Part shown: positions 1-11,566 of the stretch, one piece after another
Layout: every line of letters begins with the position of its first letter
How positions within the stretch are numbered: the first letter of the stretch is position 1
The notes under the pieces: generated by a model
What the model was told of the DNA's origin: nothing
Database searches by the model: none
What the model saw: only the letters and a program-made list of their open reading frames with translations
Assembly: GCA_002104985.1 (NCBI GenBank)
Contig: MCGO01000069.1
Location: 155,925-219,924, forward strand
Reading direction: 5' to 3'
DNA from: Rhizoclosmatium globosum
Taxonomy: Eukaryota > Chytridiomycota > Chytridiomycetes > Chytridiales > Chytriomycetaceae
DNA: 64,000 nucleotides
Made by a program: the position numbers and the translations under genes

Positions 1-1041
1 GAACCAGCCACCGCATGCGGCTATAGAGGCTGTAGGGTCGTCTTCAAGGGCTTGGGCGTCTTGATTTGGCTGCAATGTTGTGGTTGCTGCAGCAGAGAAG
101 GAAGTGGAGGAAAGGGAGGCGTTGGGCGAAGTTAGGGCATTTTTGAAGCGATTGAGAACACTCGATGGGGGAATCGCAGGAACAGCAGGTGGCGGAGAAG
201 TTATGTGGTTGGAATCAAGTGGAACAGGGGAGACAACAGAGCCTTTACGGATTCTTTTCATAATGTATCCTGATATAGATGGACTCGATGAACGTGTATT
301 GTCAAAGCTCTCTGGTCTTGCAGAACTAGCATTTGAAGTAGCAGAATCGACAAGCTCTTGTAATTTCTTATTTCTACTCAGTAAGGTAAGGGATGTGTTG
401 AGAATATGCAATAAATGAGGATACCTTGTCTCCAAAGAAAGAATTCGCTCCTTTAAGTCTGATATGGTCCTTTCTTTCTCCATCGCCTCCTTGTCTTTCA
501 CCAAAAGCACCTTCTCCAACTCCCGAATCTTCAGTTGGGCGTCCATCACCGACAGAAACTCTTCCTCGCTCAAATTCCTTGATATATTTACTTGAGAATA
601 ATTGAGAAGAATATTCTCCGCTTGCTTTAATGTGACAATGTATCCTGGGAGTCCCTTTTGGATACTCAAGTCCAATTCAAACGGTTCACGATTCACGGTC
701 CCAACTTCTTTAGCCGAATCCGACGGTTTGTCATCAGATCCAGCCTTTTGAAAGTAGTTTCTTTTAGCTTGGGACATTGCGAGTCCCTTCAAATCTTGGC
801 GAAGGTGAGCCTGTCAAAGTTGAATTAGTTCCCTCTTTATGATGTGATGTGAACACAAGCTTACGAGATCTTCTGCGATTGAAAGCGGAGCCAATCGTTC
901 TAATTGAGTGTCTCCAGTTGTTGTATTTGGTGCAGCATCGTCCTCAGCATCATTATCGACCCAGACTTCGGCACTCCATACGGCATCAGGCTGAATTGGA
1001 GAAGTCCCAATCCACTTGAGACCGTCGCTTTTGGAAGTCAT
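1..1041 (-). CDS. Coiled-coil protein of unknown function, 3' end beyond the window
   Basis: Two exons are visible on the minus strand: 865-1041 and 1-810. The intron 811-864 (54 bp) runs GTAAGC to CAG and joins in phase 0. The protein starts MTSKSDGLKWIGTSP, has an acidic stretch (DNDAEDDAAPN), then a helical charged region around residues 130-180 (EEEFLSVMDAQLKIRELEK) typical of a coiled coil, and ends in a Ser/Pro/Thr-rich part that runs off the left edge. I do not recognise a family. The start is supported by an ATG at 1041 with no better upstream codon. The stop is not in the window, so the length is unknown. Confidence 0.6.
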
Positions 1042-1192
1042 TCAATTGGTGGTAAGATCAACCAGCCCCACTCCATCTCTGCCATTCTTGTTGGAAAGAC
1101 AATTTGCACTGCCACACGGGATAGCGGCAAGTCCGTTCTCATTTAATTTACTCATGATTTTATTTAAAAAAAAAAAAAAAAACTGATTGGAA

Positions 1193-1996
1193 TTATTCTA
1201 CATAAAGATCTGATGCATAAAACCCATAGATATGCTGCAGTTGAAAGGGATCTAAGAATTGCCAAATAGCAAGCACATTACTTTTGACTTTGGTTTCTGG
1301 TATCGGAAAGAGAAGAATACCAAATATGATGGAACCATCTGGCATTGCCGTAACACCAAGTATCCTTAAGGCCAAGCGAAGACAAGCGGCTCTAAGGGAC
1401 TTTCTGGGGGTAAATCTAGTTGCTTGCCTCCGCTTGATTCGTCCAAGTTGAAGACGAAGTTTCTTGGACTCCGGAGTACACTGTTCTTAGTATCCTCGCT
1501 GTAACTAATGACCTTGCCGCCAGAAATTGACAGGTTCCGGAGGTTTGAAAATGCTTGCGACTTGAAACAACTACTTCCTTCTGAACTCGAACGTAAATTG
1601 TAAGAGCGCCTCAAATTTCGAGCTGGTACCGAAATACGTCCAGAGTTTGCATTGGCTCATCATCTATTCCATACTGTCTTTGTTTCGAGTTCAAAACCAA
1701 TAGTTCAGTCGCTTTATGGGGCAACCATCTGTAGCCTTATTCCGCCAAGTGATACTTCCAGATATTGGATAATGTGAGTTCTTTGATATGTGGCATCTTT
1801 ATGTTGAGTATTTTTCCGGGTGACGAACTGAAATTACCGTCTTCCTGTCTCATTGGAAACGTTCTGGGACGACCGGATATGTTGCTTCTCTCTTCCAAAA
1901 TTGGCAGATGTATGGACATATCGACGGACTCGGTGCACATAATACAAGGATACTGGACACAATTATCGTGATTCTGAATAAATCGAATGCTTGCAT
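1193..1996 (-). CDS. Unidentified membrane-anchored or secreted protein, frame broken
   Basis: An ATG at 1996 opens a frame beginning MQAFDLFRITIIVSSILVLC, which has the look of a signal peptide or signal anchor. Coding-like stretches follow in shifting frames: one with FPMRQEDGNFSSSPGK, one with ELLVLNSKQRQYGIDDEP, one with RRSYNLRSSSEGSS, and a last one with LRILGVTAMPDGSIIFG that stops at 1193. At least three of the shifts can be repaired by one extra base in a homopolymer, the defect seen elsewhere in this window; the frame around 1737-1710 needs more than that. An AATAAA on the minus strand near 1155 supports a transcribed 3' end. I do not recognise the family. It could be a decaying pseudogene, but the simpler reading is an intact gene with missing bases. 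Confidence 0.4.
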
Positions 1997-2029
1997 TCAA
2001 ACTTACTTTATTTCGTTACTGGAAAAGTG

Positions 2030-4187
2030 TTAAAGAGGAATCTGCTGCACGAAACCCTCCTGAGTACCCACACAAACATAACTCAAATCCTTTGGAAACC
2101 GTACAGACATAATCCCCAAATTCAATACACGGATACGTCTCACAACGCTTCCATCTTTCGTGTTGAATATAATCACGTTGTTGTCGAAGGATCCTGTGGC
2201 GAAATACTCTCCGTTTGGGCTGAAAGAAACGGTGCAGGCCCATGACGGGGCAAGTGAGACTTTGTATAGTTCATTTCCGGTGTTGATGTCAAACATTCGT
2301 ATGAAGCTGTCTCGCGATGTTGTGAGGATGTAATTGGGGCGTGCGAGAGCAACGTCGAGGATGTAATCTCTGTGGTCTTCGATTGTCCGCTTTGGGGAAT
2401 AGACTCGACTGTTTGCTACGAATTTGATGTCCCAGATATAAATCTAGAGCACAAATGTAAGCTTACGTTGCAACCACAGAACTCACCTTGTGATCCAATC
2501 CGGCACTCACAATAAACCTCCCATCCGGTGAAAACCTCACGACCTTCACCCACCGCGTATGCTTCTTAATAACTGCCACACAACTCCCCTTATCAAAGTC
2601 CCATAACCTAACCGTCCCATCCATCGACCCACTCACAACATACTTCCGATCCACCGTCACATCACAACTCATCACACTATCCGTATGCCCCGTCAAAGTC
2701 CGTTCACAACTCGCGCTCTGCGAATTCCAAATCTTGATTGTCCGATCGAAACTCGAAGACACAATATGCGTGTCGTCCTTTGTGAAATGCACATCTGTTA
2801 TGACGGACTTGTGCCCCGCGTATTGCGACAGACATATATGGTTATTAGAAGCGCGGAGGTCGTGGATCCGGATAAGACAGTCGTACCCGCCACTAAGCCA
2901 CAGACTGCTATCAAACGCAGAATACTGGCACGACTTGACGCCCTCCTTATGCGCCGCGACGAAATTGGGGAATAGGAAGATATCGCATGCTGTGAAGAGG
3001 TCGTGCACGAGTTCCATCTTTCGAGCGAGGGCTTTGAGTTTCCCGCGCGGGTTCTTTGTTGGTGATGTGCGTCCGATTTCGATTATTTGTTTCATGCTTG
3101 CGCGGAGGGAGGGTGGGTCGCGGAGGTCGTGTAGGGTTATGGAGGGGAGTTCGCGGTTCAGGAGGTCCCAGACTGTTTTGAGGGAGTTGGAGACGAATTC
3201 GGAGGAGAGGTCGTGCGAGATTGTCATGAATTTTGAGTGCACGTCTTTTAGGTTGAGGACTTCGGCTAGGGCGAGGCAGAGGATTACGTTTGAGGCGCAT
3301 ACCTTTTTTGGGTGTGTTTGTTAATAGGTTGGATGGAGGGACAAGGGTTTTAGTCACCAATAGGTAATCCAAGGATCTGTTGACGGCGGCATAACAAAGT
3401 AAGACATCTCGTTGCATTCCTAACTTGATGTCGTATTCCGTTGGACCATCCTGCAAGAGTCCTCGTCGAGGTGGTGGTGGATTAATGGATGATCCACTGT
3501 TTGAGTTGAATTCAAACCCCTTTGGTGGAGTCTGACCTCCAGGCAGTGGTGTGATTCCACTGCCAGGTTTCTTGTTGTCGGTTTCACTGGCAGGAGTTGA
3601 GGCTCGAGAACTGTGGGTGGTTGTCGGGGGTTGCGGAGTTTGAGGCGTTGTGCCTTGATCCTGAGAGTCGCTCCTTTCTCCAACAGCTAAGGCATCATTT
3701 TTCTTCACGATAAGGCCGTCTGCTTCACGTTTCTGGTGGAGCTCGTCGTAAGACCCCAGTAGATCGTCGTCGCCGATTGGAATCTCTTCCACATTCTTTT
3801 CGTGTTTCCACACCTCCTCCTTTTTCTTGTCATCTTCTTGATCTTCTTTTTCGTCTTGCTTGTTGGTCATTGTTGCGAGTCCTTGCCCGATTCGTGGTGT
3901 CATTTCCTGATTGAACCCAATATTAGTATGGTTTGAAAGCACAAAGGAAAAGAAAGTTACTTCGACTGTCAGGTAACATCTCTTGAGTAGTCTGCGACTG
4001 ATACCAAACAAAGTCTCGAAAGTACGCAGAATCCGTTCACACTCTGTCTTGTCTCCAGATTCATTGAGGTTAATGTCTCTTGCGACTCGCTTCAAAGAAA
4101 ACTCTTCCGCATCATCTTCTCCTTCCGTTTCTACTGCTGCATTTGAGACATCCCATCCATACAGCCAATCACACAATTGATGGTATG
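2030..4187 (-). CDS. WD40-repeat protein with acidic, proline-rich N-terminal region
   Basis: Exons 3961-4187, 3358-3906, 2487-3302 and 2030-2444 are joined by introns of 54, 55 and 42 bp. The third intron (GTGAGT to TAG) is well supported; the second uses a weak GTGACT donor but restores the frame. The N-terminal third is acidic and low complexity (EDQEDDKKKEEVWKHEKN, then Thr/Pro-rich). A helical segment with ELPSITLHDLRDPPS follows. WD repeats fill the C-terminal part: SSFDRTIKIWNSQS, SGSMDGTVRLWDFDKG, LDHKIYIWDIKF, TSRDSFIRMFDINTG, GSFDNNVIIFNTKDG. The most upstream exon seen begins after a TAG acceptor at 4188, so the true start lies further upstream and was not found. An AATAAA at about 2007-2012 follows the stop. 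The specific WD40 subfamily is not recognised. Confidence 0.82.
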
Positions 4188-5505
4188 CTATAATCAAGGA
4201 TGTTCAGCTACGCTTCAGTTATTATTTTGAGTGGAGGGTAAAATCGATGAAGATGCCCTTGAAGAATAATTTCCGCTTCTTCGCTATCTTTGCAGGCTTC
4301 AGCATCGTCGACATTGGTGAGTCTTGTTTTGGACTCTTTTGGAGCTACTTTAAACCCCGTCATCATCCAACCATTATTTCTCATTTTCAGATTTGCTCGT
4401 CATCGAAATCCATCATAAATCGATCACTCAAAGCACCGCTCCATAGATCACCACACACTTCACTGGTACTTTGACAATGTCCCTCAATGTTCACACGTAC
4501 CCGACCTATAGTCAGCGCGATCGGGATCCCCTCTCGAATGGAAAGATTTTATCGCTGTCTTCAGATTTTTGTTTTCGCGGGGCCTGAAGGACTTATAAAA
4601 GTGCTTTAGGATCTGAACGTTTAACTTGTCAGCTATTGTTTCGAGTTCGATGAGACTGCAGCAGAAGAATAGAATAGAAGAATATTGTAGTAAGTTATGG
4701 GTATTAAGAAGTGGGTTGGGTCGCGTACCTTTTAAGACTCTCTGGCATATGAGGTGGGTTGTTGGAGTTTGTCAGATTTCACCTCAAGAAGAAAGGGGTG
4801 GGATAAGTATAACTATGATTTGTTTAGCTATAGAATTCGATCTACTCTTGAAGAAAGAGAACGAACTGGGTTCCAACTTCCAACCTAAAGGCGAACAAGA
4901 AAGAGCAAACCCCACCGTGAACGATCAAAACCAAATGCATGCAATTAATCCAATTTAACTAAAGCCCCCAAGCCAAAAAAGAAGACAAAGAGAGTTAAGC
5001 AGTAACAGTGTTATGTTGTTAGTTTGCCTCTGTTTGGCCAATTTTTTCCTTGTCCCAACGTGTACGTTCTCACCACGGCCCATCCCACCACCACCCACCG
5101 CATCAGACATCATCAAACACTCGAAATCGACAGAGTCGCATCGTATTTGAATCGAGGAAGTGCGTTGACGAAGCTGTGATGGACTGATGAAGGAGGGAGG
5201 GACATCTCGTTTTGTGTGTGAATTGAGGGACATGTCGCTTTGAACAACGTCAACTTCCTCTTGCTTTGCCTGGCCCAGACTGGATTGGAGTCGATTGGAT
5301 TGGATTGCATCAAATCGATGAAGCTGGATTCAACTGGCCACAATCACCCACTCGAAACCAATACCTCAACTCGCTCCAACCAGAACCCACTTCAGCCAAC
5401 CTTCTCGAATCCTCAAACCAAACACCCACCTTCTCTGATCGACTGGATCAACACCGAATCGCTAAACCGAATCCTTCCCAAAAAAACAAAAACAGATTCT
5501 AAAAG
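4188..5505. other. Gene-poor region upstream of RPL13 and of the WD40 gene
   Basis: No gene of convincing length is visible here. The left part must hold the missing first exon(s) and promoter of the minus-strand WD40 gene. A short spliced reading on the plus strand (4253 onward, GTGAGT donor near 4315) gives only about 40 hydrophobic residues and is not called. The right part holds the ribosomal-protein promoter motif (5071-5114), GATTGG-like repeats at 5280-5310, and an A/C-rich leader just before the RPL13 start. Confidence 0.5.
5071..5114 (+). promoter_or_regulatory. Composite promoter motif shared with RPS16 and RPL32
   Basis: The block reads CACCACGGCCCATCC, then CACCACCACC, then CATCAGACATCATC, with TACGT just before it (5062-5066). 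The same order of elements occurs upstream of RPS16 (44079-44122, minus strand) and RPL32 (44900-44958). Here it lies about 390 bp upstream of the RPL13 ATG. A role as a ribosomal-protein gene regulatory element is inferred from the shared sequence and similar distance. Confidence 0.55.
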
Positions 5506-6315
5506 ATGAAGCACAACAACGTCTTGCCCAACCAGCACTTCCGCAAGGGATGGCAAACTCGCGTCAAGACCTGGTTCAACCAGCCAGGTGCCAAGAAGAC
5601 CAGAAGAGTAAACAGAATCAAAAAGGCTGCCCAGATTGCTCCTCGTCCTGTCGACGGTCTCCTCCGCCCTGCCATCCGTGCTCCAACTGTTAGATACAAC
5701 TTGAAGCTCAGAGCCGGTCGTGGTTTCTCCCTTGACGAGCTCAAGGTGTGTGTTCACTCTCTTTTTTGTTGGATTACTGTTGTCGGAAGTGGTTGGAAGA
5801 GTCGTGGAGCTGGATGGAGGAACGAAGGTTTCAATGGATCCAACTCAGTCACCGACTATACCATCTCAATAGCAATCCCTGCAAATGAATCAGTCAGAAA
5901 ACTAATCATTTACCCTCCATACTAGCTCGCTGGAATCAACCGCAAGCAGGCCAAGACCATCGGAATCTCTGTCGACCACCGCAGAAAGAACCGTTCCGTC
6001 GAGGGTATGCAAACCAACGTTGCCCGTCTCATTGAATACAAGTCCAAGTTGGTCCTCTTCCCACGCAAGGCCAACAAGCCAAAGAAGGGTGACTCTGCTG
6101 CCGCTGACCTTGCCGCTGCCACCCAGGTCTCCCTCGGTGCCGTCTTGCCTGTCGTCCAACCAGCCCAGACTGACCTCAAGAGAAAGATTGACGGTGCCCA
6201 AACTGCTAACGCTTACTACACTCTCCGTATCGCTCGTTCTGACGCTAAGCTTAAGGGTGTTCGTGAGGCTCGTGCCAAGGCTGCCGCTGAGGAGGAGAAG
6301 GCCAAGCAGAAGTAA
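5506..6315 (+). CDS. RPL13: 60S ribosomal protein eL13
   Basis: This is a structural protein of the large ribosomal subunit. Exon 1 (5506-5745) encodes [16 protein letters not shown] through SLDELK; exon 2 (5926-6315) starts [20 protein letters not shown] and ends KAKQK. The phase-0 intron of 180 bp (GTGTGT to TAG) is long for this window. The predicted 209 residues match the usual eL13 length, and the N-terminal HFRKGWQ...RKKAARI-type region and the RxxLKxRxGRGF region are clear. The codon use is strongly biased to C- and T-ending codons, as expected for a highly expressed gene. An AATAAA lies at 6340-6345. The last 69 coding bases and the poly(A) region are repeated downstream (6447-6957). 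Confidence 0.98.
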
Positions 6316-6957
6316 ACGTGCTATTACCGCTTTGGAATCAATAAAGCATTTCGTGTGTTAATTTTAGTCAATCTGTTTGTTTTCATGTGTTTTATAGATG
6401 CATTTTATTTGAGAGATACCGCACAGTCTCTGCCCGTGTCACTAACGCTAAGCTTACAGGTGTTTGTGAGGCTCGTACCAAATCTGTACTAAGGAAGAGA
6501 AGGCTAAGCAGAAGTAAACGTGCTATTACCGCTTTGGAATCAATAAAGCATTTCGTGTGTTAATTTTAGTCAACCTGTTTGTTTTCATGTGTTTTATAGA
6601 TGCATTTTATTTGAGAGATACTACACAGTCTCTGCCCGTGTCACTCTCACTAAGCTTAAGGGTGTTCGTGAGGCTCGTGCAAAGGCTGCCGCTGAGGAGG
6701 AGAAGGCCAAGCAAAAGTAAACGTGCTATTACCGCTTTGGAATCAATAAAGCATTTCGTGTGTTAATTTTAGTCAATCTGTTTGTTTTCATGTGTTTTAT
6801 AGATGCATTTTATTTGAGAGATACCGCACAGTCTCTGCCCGTGTCGCTAACGCTAAGCTTAAGTGTGTTTGTGAGACTCGTGCAAAGGCTGCCGCTGAGG
6901 AGGAGAAGGCCAAGCAGAAGTAAACCTTTGGAATCAACACAGCATTTTGTGTGTTAA
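6244..6957 (+). repeat. Four tandem copies of the RPL13 3' end (period about 203 bp)
   Basis: The segment starting GCTAAGCTTAAGGGTGTT at 6244, which is the genuine RPL13 C-terminal coding sequence, recurs at 6447, 6649 and 6852 (spacing 203, 202, 203). Each unit holds the C-terminal codons, the TAA stop, CGTGCTATTACCGCTTTGG, the AATAAA region and a T-rich tail up to a degraded piece of upstream coding sequence. Copies at 6649 and 6852 still encode [17 protein letters not shown] or close to it; the copy at 6447 carries internal deletions. AATAAA occurs at 6340, 6542 and 6745; the last copy has AACACA instead. There is no start codon or promoter for the extra copies, so they are read as non-coding duplicates or 3'UTR. 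Confidence 0.93.
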
Positions 6958-7385
6958 TTTTAATCAAACATTTGATGATTTTTCTTTCAAATTGACATTT
7001 TAAAAGATTGGTTCTCATGTCTCTGTGATTCAGTTGAGTTTGTTTATTGGATTGGACAAGGGAGGGTTCAGACAACTAATCCATGATAAATAATGGGCTA
7101 CAAGAGTAAAGGCTTGTTTTGGGGACGCGTTGCTGATCTCAGCTAAGTCACAATGACAACTACTCAGGGACAATATTGTTTAACTACCAGAACCTTCTTC
7201 CTTCAACAACTACAACTGCAAAGGTTCTGGTTGTTACTGGTGGTAGTGATACAGCTGTTCCAACACCATCAGTGAGTTCCAAATCATGGATGTGGAAGTG
7301 TTGATGCATTAAACACTTCCACAAGTGCATTAAGTGTTCCAATTGTTTCTGCTTTTATTGCCTCATTTTTTGATTGAGTGTTAAT
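6958..7385. other. Intergenic region between RPL13 repeats and the kinase-Sel1 gene
   Basis: No gene is seen. The right half must contain the 3' UTR of the minus-strand kinase-Sel1 gene. The sequence is AT-rich, without recognisable repeats or RNA genes. Confidence 0.5.
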
Positions 7386-9689
7386 TTAAGCTGCAAGAAG
7401 TACTCCTTCCATCTTGTCCAGCAGTTCCCCTTCATCTGAAAAATTATTTGACCTCTGCAAGCTCGTTCTTTTGATAACATTCGCCAAATGATGTATGCCT
7501 TTTTCATACCCTTGATCTACAGCCTTTTGAAACCAACTTACAGCTTGATTGTAGTCTTGAGTAACTCCATGACCCATCTCAAAACAGGCACCCAAGTTTA
7601 CTTGAGCTTGTGCGTTCCCTTGGTTGGCAGACTTTTGATACCACTGCACTGCTTCAGCAAAATCTTGAGGCACTCCAAAGCCTTTTTCGTAACAGATTCC
7701 CAAGTGAACTTGAGCCAGTGCATTCCCTTGGTCAGCAGACTTTTGAAACCAGTGCACTGCTTCAGCATAATCTTGAGGAACTCCTTTGCCATAATAGTAA
7801 CAGAACCCCAAATTGCCCTGCGCATCAGCATTTCCTTGATAAGCAGACTTTTGATACCCGCTCACAGCTTCAGCATAATCTTGAGGCACTCCTTGGGCGT
7901 AAAAGTAACAGTTCCCCAAATTCTTCTGTGCCTCTGCATTCCCTTGGTCAGCAGACTTCTGATACCAGCGTATAGCTTCAGCACAATCTTGAGGCACTCC
8001 CTGCCCATTCTTGTAACAAACCCCCAAGTTGTACTGTGCCTCTGCATTCCCTTGATCAGCAGACTTCTGATACCACTGCACAGCTTCAACATAATCTTGA
8101 GGCACTCCAAAGCCTTTATCGTAACAAAATCCCAAGTGAACTTGAGCCAGTGCATTCCCTTGGTCAGCAGACTTTTGATACCAGCACACAGCCTCAGCAT
8201 AATCTTGAGACACTCCTTGGCCATGCAGGTAACAGATCCCCAAGTTGACTTGAGCATGTGGGTTTCCTTGGTCGGCAGACTTCCGATACAAGCGTACAGC
8301 TTCTGAATAATCTTGAAACACTCCATGGCCATATCTGTAACAGAACCCCAAGTTGTTCTGAGCCTGTGCATTCCTTTGGTCAGCAGACTTCTGATACCAG
8401 TACACAGCTTCATCAAAATCTTGAGATACTCGAGGCCCTTCATAAAAATAGTCCCCCAAACTGTTTTGAGCCACAGCATTCCCTAGTTCAGCAGACTTTT
8501 GATACCAATGCATAGCTTCTACAAAGTTTTTTGGAACCCCTTGGCCCTTTTCATAACAACACCCCAAAAATAATTGGCAGTAAGCGTCTCCTTCATTAGC
8601 TGGTGGGGTAAAGAGTTCCACTGCCTTTCTGTATTCCTTTTTTCCATAAAAGTATATTCCTGAGGACATCAACTCTTTATGATCTATGTAAATTAATTAA
8701 ACTGATTAACAATTTTAACTGAATAATGGATGTCACTTACTGTGGTTTTTAGGATGAATAACAGTCCAAGCTTCAACATCTAAAATGATTGTTGCAAACT
8801 TTGGTCTGTAATCAGGGTCCTGGCTCCAACAGCTTTCAATCAGGTCCCACAATCCATCTGCTACAACATCCACAGGCTGAGAATAATCTTTAGTTCCATA
8901 CCGATCTGGCCGGCTACCATTCCTTATCCATGATTCCACAATACATGGTTTCTCAATCATTTCCTTGCCCTCAAAAGGCCAGTGTCGTGTGAGGATAAAA
9001 TACATTGCCATTCCGAAACTGAAGACGTCGTATTCAGAGGACGGCTTATATCCCACCACGTATGCCTCTGGAGGGGTGAAAGAGCTATGACTAGTTGTTG
9101 GGAGCTTGTCCTTTGAGTATGTTGTGTGAAGGGAGAGGCTTAGGGAAAGGCTTGAAGGCAATCCAAAGTCTGCGAGGACGGCTTTCTGGGATGTTATGTC
9201 TGAACGCGTAGTTTGTGTAAGTGAGGTTGTGTTTGATTTGTTTAACAGTTAAGGGTAGTACGCACCAAGCAGGATATTATCGGGCTTCAGATTGCGATGG
9301 ATAACAGGTGGATCTTGTGAATGCAAGTAATCTAGAGCATGGGCAGTATCAAGGAGCCACTTGTTTCGAGTGGCAACTGTGGGAGGCAGGTTTTCGCGTA
9401 TGGCATCGTACACACTCTTTCCAAGGCGGTCGAATACAAGGACCGGATCTCCTGTAACTAGATCAACATTTTGTCCCCAGAAAAGTATAATGTTTGGATG
9501 GCGAAGTTGGGCACCCATCGCTGCCTCTTTCTCAATTGCTTGGAGTAGTTCAGATCCATCCTTCCCGGCCACTTTCTTGAAAGTCTTGATCGCAACTTGG
9601 CTGGTCTTGTATGTTCCTGCACATACTACGCTGTAGGCCCCTTCGCCGAGGATGTTGTTGCGATCAACCGTAACTATGGGTTTTAGCAT
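7386..9689 (-). CDS. Protein kinase-like domain fused to ten Sel1 repeats; HRD Asp replaced
   Basis: Three exons (9266-9689, 8741-9199, 7386-8683) are joined by introns of 66 and 57 bp, both in phase 1. The start is the ATG at 9689 (MLKPIVTVDRNNILGEGAYS). The kinase part has the Gly-rich loop GEGAYSVV, the lysine VAIKTFK, HPNIILFWG, DFG in KAVLADFGL and PPEAY. The catalytic loop reads HRNLKPDN, so the Asp of the HRD motif is Asn. The kinase part closes with CWSQDPDYRPKF. The C-terminal part is ten 36-residue Sel1 repeats. Sel1 repeats are protein-interaction solenoids. With the HRD Asp missing, a pseudokinase scaffold is likely. The combination is reminiscent of the expanded kinase-Sel1 families of early-diverging fungi. 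Confidence 0.9.
7509..8591 (-). repeat. Ten in-frame 108-bp Sel1 repeat units
   Basis: Each unit encodes a 36-residue motif with consensus NAxAQxNLGxCYxxGxGV, then xQDYxEAVxWYQKSADQG. Units five and nine are nearly identical at the protein level (both NALAQVHLG), which suggests recent unequal exchange. The array lies inside the kinase-Sel1 gene. Confidence 0.93.
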
Positions 9690-9974
9690 TTGCAACAGCG
9701 ATTAATCACACTCAAATTTTTAGATGACAACCAATCAGTCAAACTAAAATGGCTTATGTAGAGGGATGAAGAAGATGAGTTGTTCATATTATTAACCTTC
9801 ATGTAGAAAACAGCGACGTGATTACACAGCTCGAATTATTCATTTTGAATAAAACAAGACGGTACATATCAACCAATCGATTACATTGATTACTAAGGAT
9901 TTGGGACCCGCATGACGTTTGGCGATTAGAGCCATTCAATCGTAAGTGCATACTCCAATCACCAAATCAACACC

Positions 9975-11503
9975 ATGGCAGCTACCACGCTCCTTTTTTC
10001 GAGTGCTAAAGACGTGTATCCTAACAGAGAGACGAAGAAATCGATTGGTTAACAAGGCGCAACGTCGAACTGCAGTGGCAAATGAAGGCATTGATAGACC
10101 GAGACCATCAGCTGTCAGGAGTAAATAAGCTGTTTGATTAGGATAATCGTGACCTCCATTCGCAGCTGGAAAAGCAGGAATTGCAGGGACAAAGCTCCGT
10201 GAAATCAAATCGAAACTGATTGAAGCTGACCAGATGCATTGATTCGTGTGAATGATGACTGTTATACAATTTATGCAGGTTTCTCTCTTGAGTCTTTTCG
10301 AATTCAAGAACTCGAAAGTCGACTTGTCAATGCTGAAACAAAGGCTAAGACAGTCGAAGGCGTTGAAAGCAAGAGTTGCTTAACTGATTTAAACTATTCA
10401 AGGCGGGACAATGAGCTTATATTCATTACAAAAAGGTTTCGAGGAACAAAAACAGTGGAATGGGTCAAGGACTCTCAACAGACACTCATTTATCAGTCCG
10501 GGATATATATCGGTACTGCGCCAAAGGATTTACAGTCGCCGAGGTTGAGTTTGCATTCAGACGGTAAGTAGCCACAAAGTGTGATTCTAACAAGAGAGCC
10601 ACGTCTGAACGATAGTTTGACAGGTATCGCGCCATAAAAGCGCCGATTCTCTCAGAAGACTATCAACCAAACGTGCCTCCTCTGAATCTAGTCTCGCCAA
10701 CAAAGAATGGCGCACCTCCTGCTGCCGATCACAAGTCGTCAAAAACAAAACATCCTCCTGCGCGTAAAGGAACCATCTACATTGATCCACGCACCGAAAC
10801 TCCTCTGTTCCCAGAGCAACTTAAATTAGACTGGCTATTGAATCGCGTACGTGTGCAATATTCGACCTCGAATAGTCAAATGAATCAAACCATCCAAACT
10901 CAAACAAAAAACTAGGTCTACTACACCCTCTTCCCCACAGGCAAAGAAATAACCTTCGAAGAATACCTCTCCAAACTCTCCGAATGGAAACTATACACGC
11001 TAGAAGACCGCATAAAATTCCTCTTCAAAGTCCTCGACTACGACCAAGACGGCGTCCTCACCCCACCCGACATATCCATCTTCATCAGTCAACTCACTCA
11101 CCACAAATACGCGCTCTCAGACCGCGTCCGCGTCCGCGCAGATGGACGGCTTGGAACCGTACGCCATATCGGGGAGACAAAGTTCGCGGCGGGGGTTTGG
11201 GTTGGGATTGAGTTGGATCAACCTGTGGGCAAACATAACGGTACAGTGCAAGGGGTTAAGTACTTTACGTGTGAGAATCTGAGGGGGCTTTTTGTGCCGT
11301 ATGCGAATGTGGAGTTGGTGGAGCATGTTAAGATGGCGGAAGAGATTTGTGAGCAGTTGAGTGGGTTTGTTGGAGTGGGAGGAGGAAGTGGAGGAAGTGG
11401 AGGAGGAGGGAGTGATGCATTGGGGTATGAAAAGTTTCGGGATGCACTTGTTGCTGATAGTTGTTATCGGAGTGAGTTGGATACTGTTCGAGTTGGGTTG
11501 TGA
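9975..11503 (+). CDS. EF-hand and CAP-Gly domain protein with coiled-coil N-terminus
   Basis: The 3' half is firm: an exon ending at 10563, then 10624-10846, then 10916-11503, with introns 10564-10623 and 10847-10915. It encodes RDIYRYCAKGFTVAEVEFAF, a linker with APPAADHKSSK, an EF-hand whose loop is DYDQDGVLTPPD, and a CAP-Gly domain (GRLGTVRHIGETKFAAGVW, GKHNGTVQG). A Gly/Ser linker follows and the frame ends RVGL. CAP-Gly domains bind the EEY-type tails of tubulin and plus-end proteins, so a microtubule role is likely. The first 450 bp show coiled-coil pieces (EEIDWLTRRNVELQW, LREIKSKLIEADQM, RIQELESRLVNAETKAK) in different frames, probably through undetected introns and missing bases; the start at 9975 is a best guess. 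AATAAA is at 11512. Confidence 0.75.
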
Positions 11504-11566
11504 TGGAGTGGAATAAAACTGTCTACGATACTTGTATGCAAACTTTTCTGATGGCGTGTTTGGAGG

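Noticed and set aside
1710..1736. A 27-bp intron joining NIWK to WLPHKATE
   Set aside because: GTATCA to CAG fits in phase, but 27 bp is far below every other intron here (42 bp or more); missing bases are as likely.
2734..3324. Plus-strand 196-codon frame
   Set aside because: Reverse complement of WD40 coding sequence.
4626..4958. Plus-strand frame of 110 codons upstream of RPL13
   Set aside because: No homology, no splice or poly(A) support, AT-rich composition; treated as non-coding.
6557..6957. Open frames MLILVNLFVFMCFIDAF in the RPL13 repeats
   Set aside because: They are the out-of-frame reading of the 3' UTR and tail repeats; identical in each unit only because the DNA is duplicated.
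7488..8306. Long plus-strand open frame opposite the Sel1 repeats
   Set aside because: It is the antisense shadow of a 108-bp coding repeat; its periodic sequence has no sense of its own and the minus-strand Sel1 repeats are unmistakable.
10118..10138. A 21-bp intron in the CAP-Gly gene N-terminal region
   Set aside because: GTAAAT to TTAG would restore the frame, but it is too short to be credible; a 45-bp alternative ending TTCGCAG or missing bases explain it.
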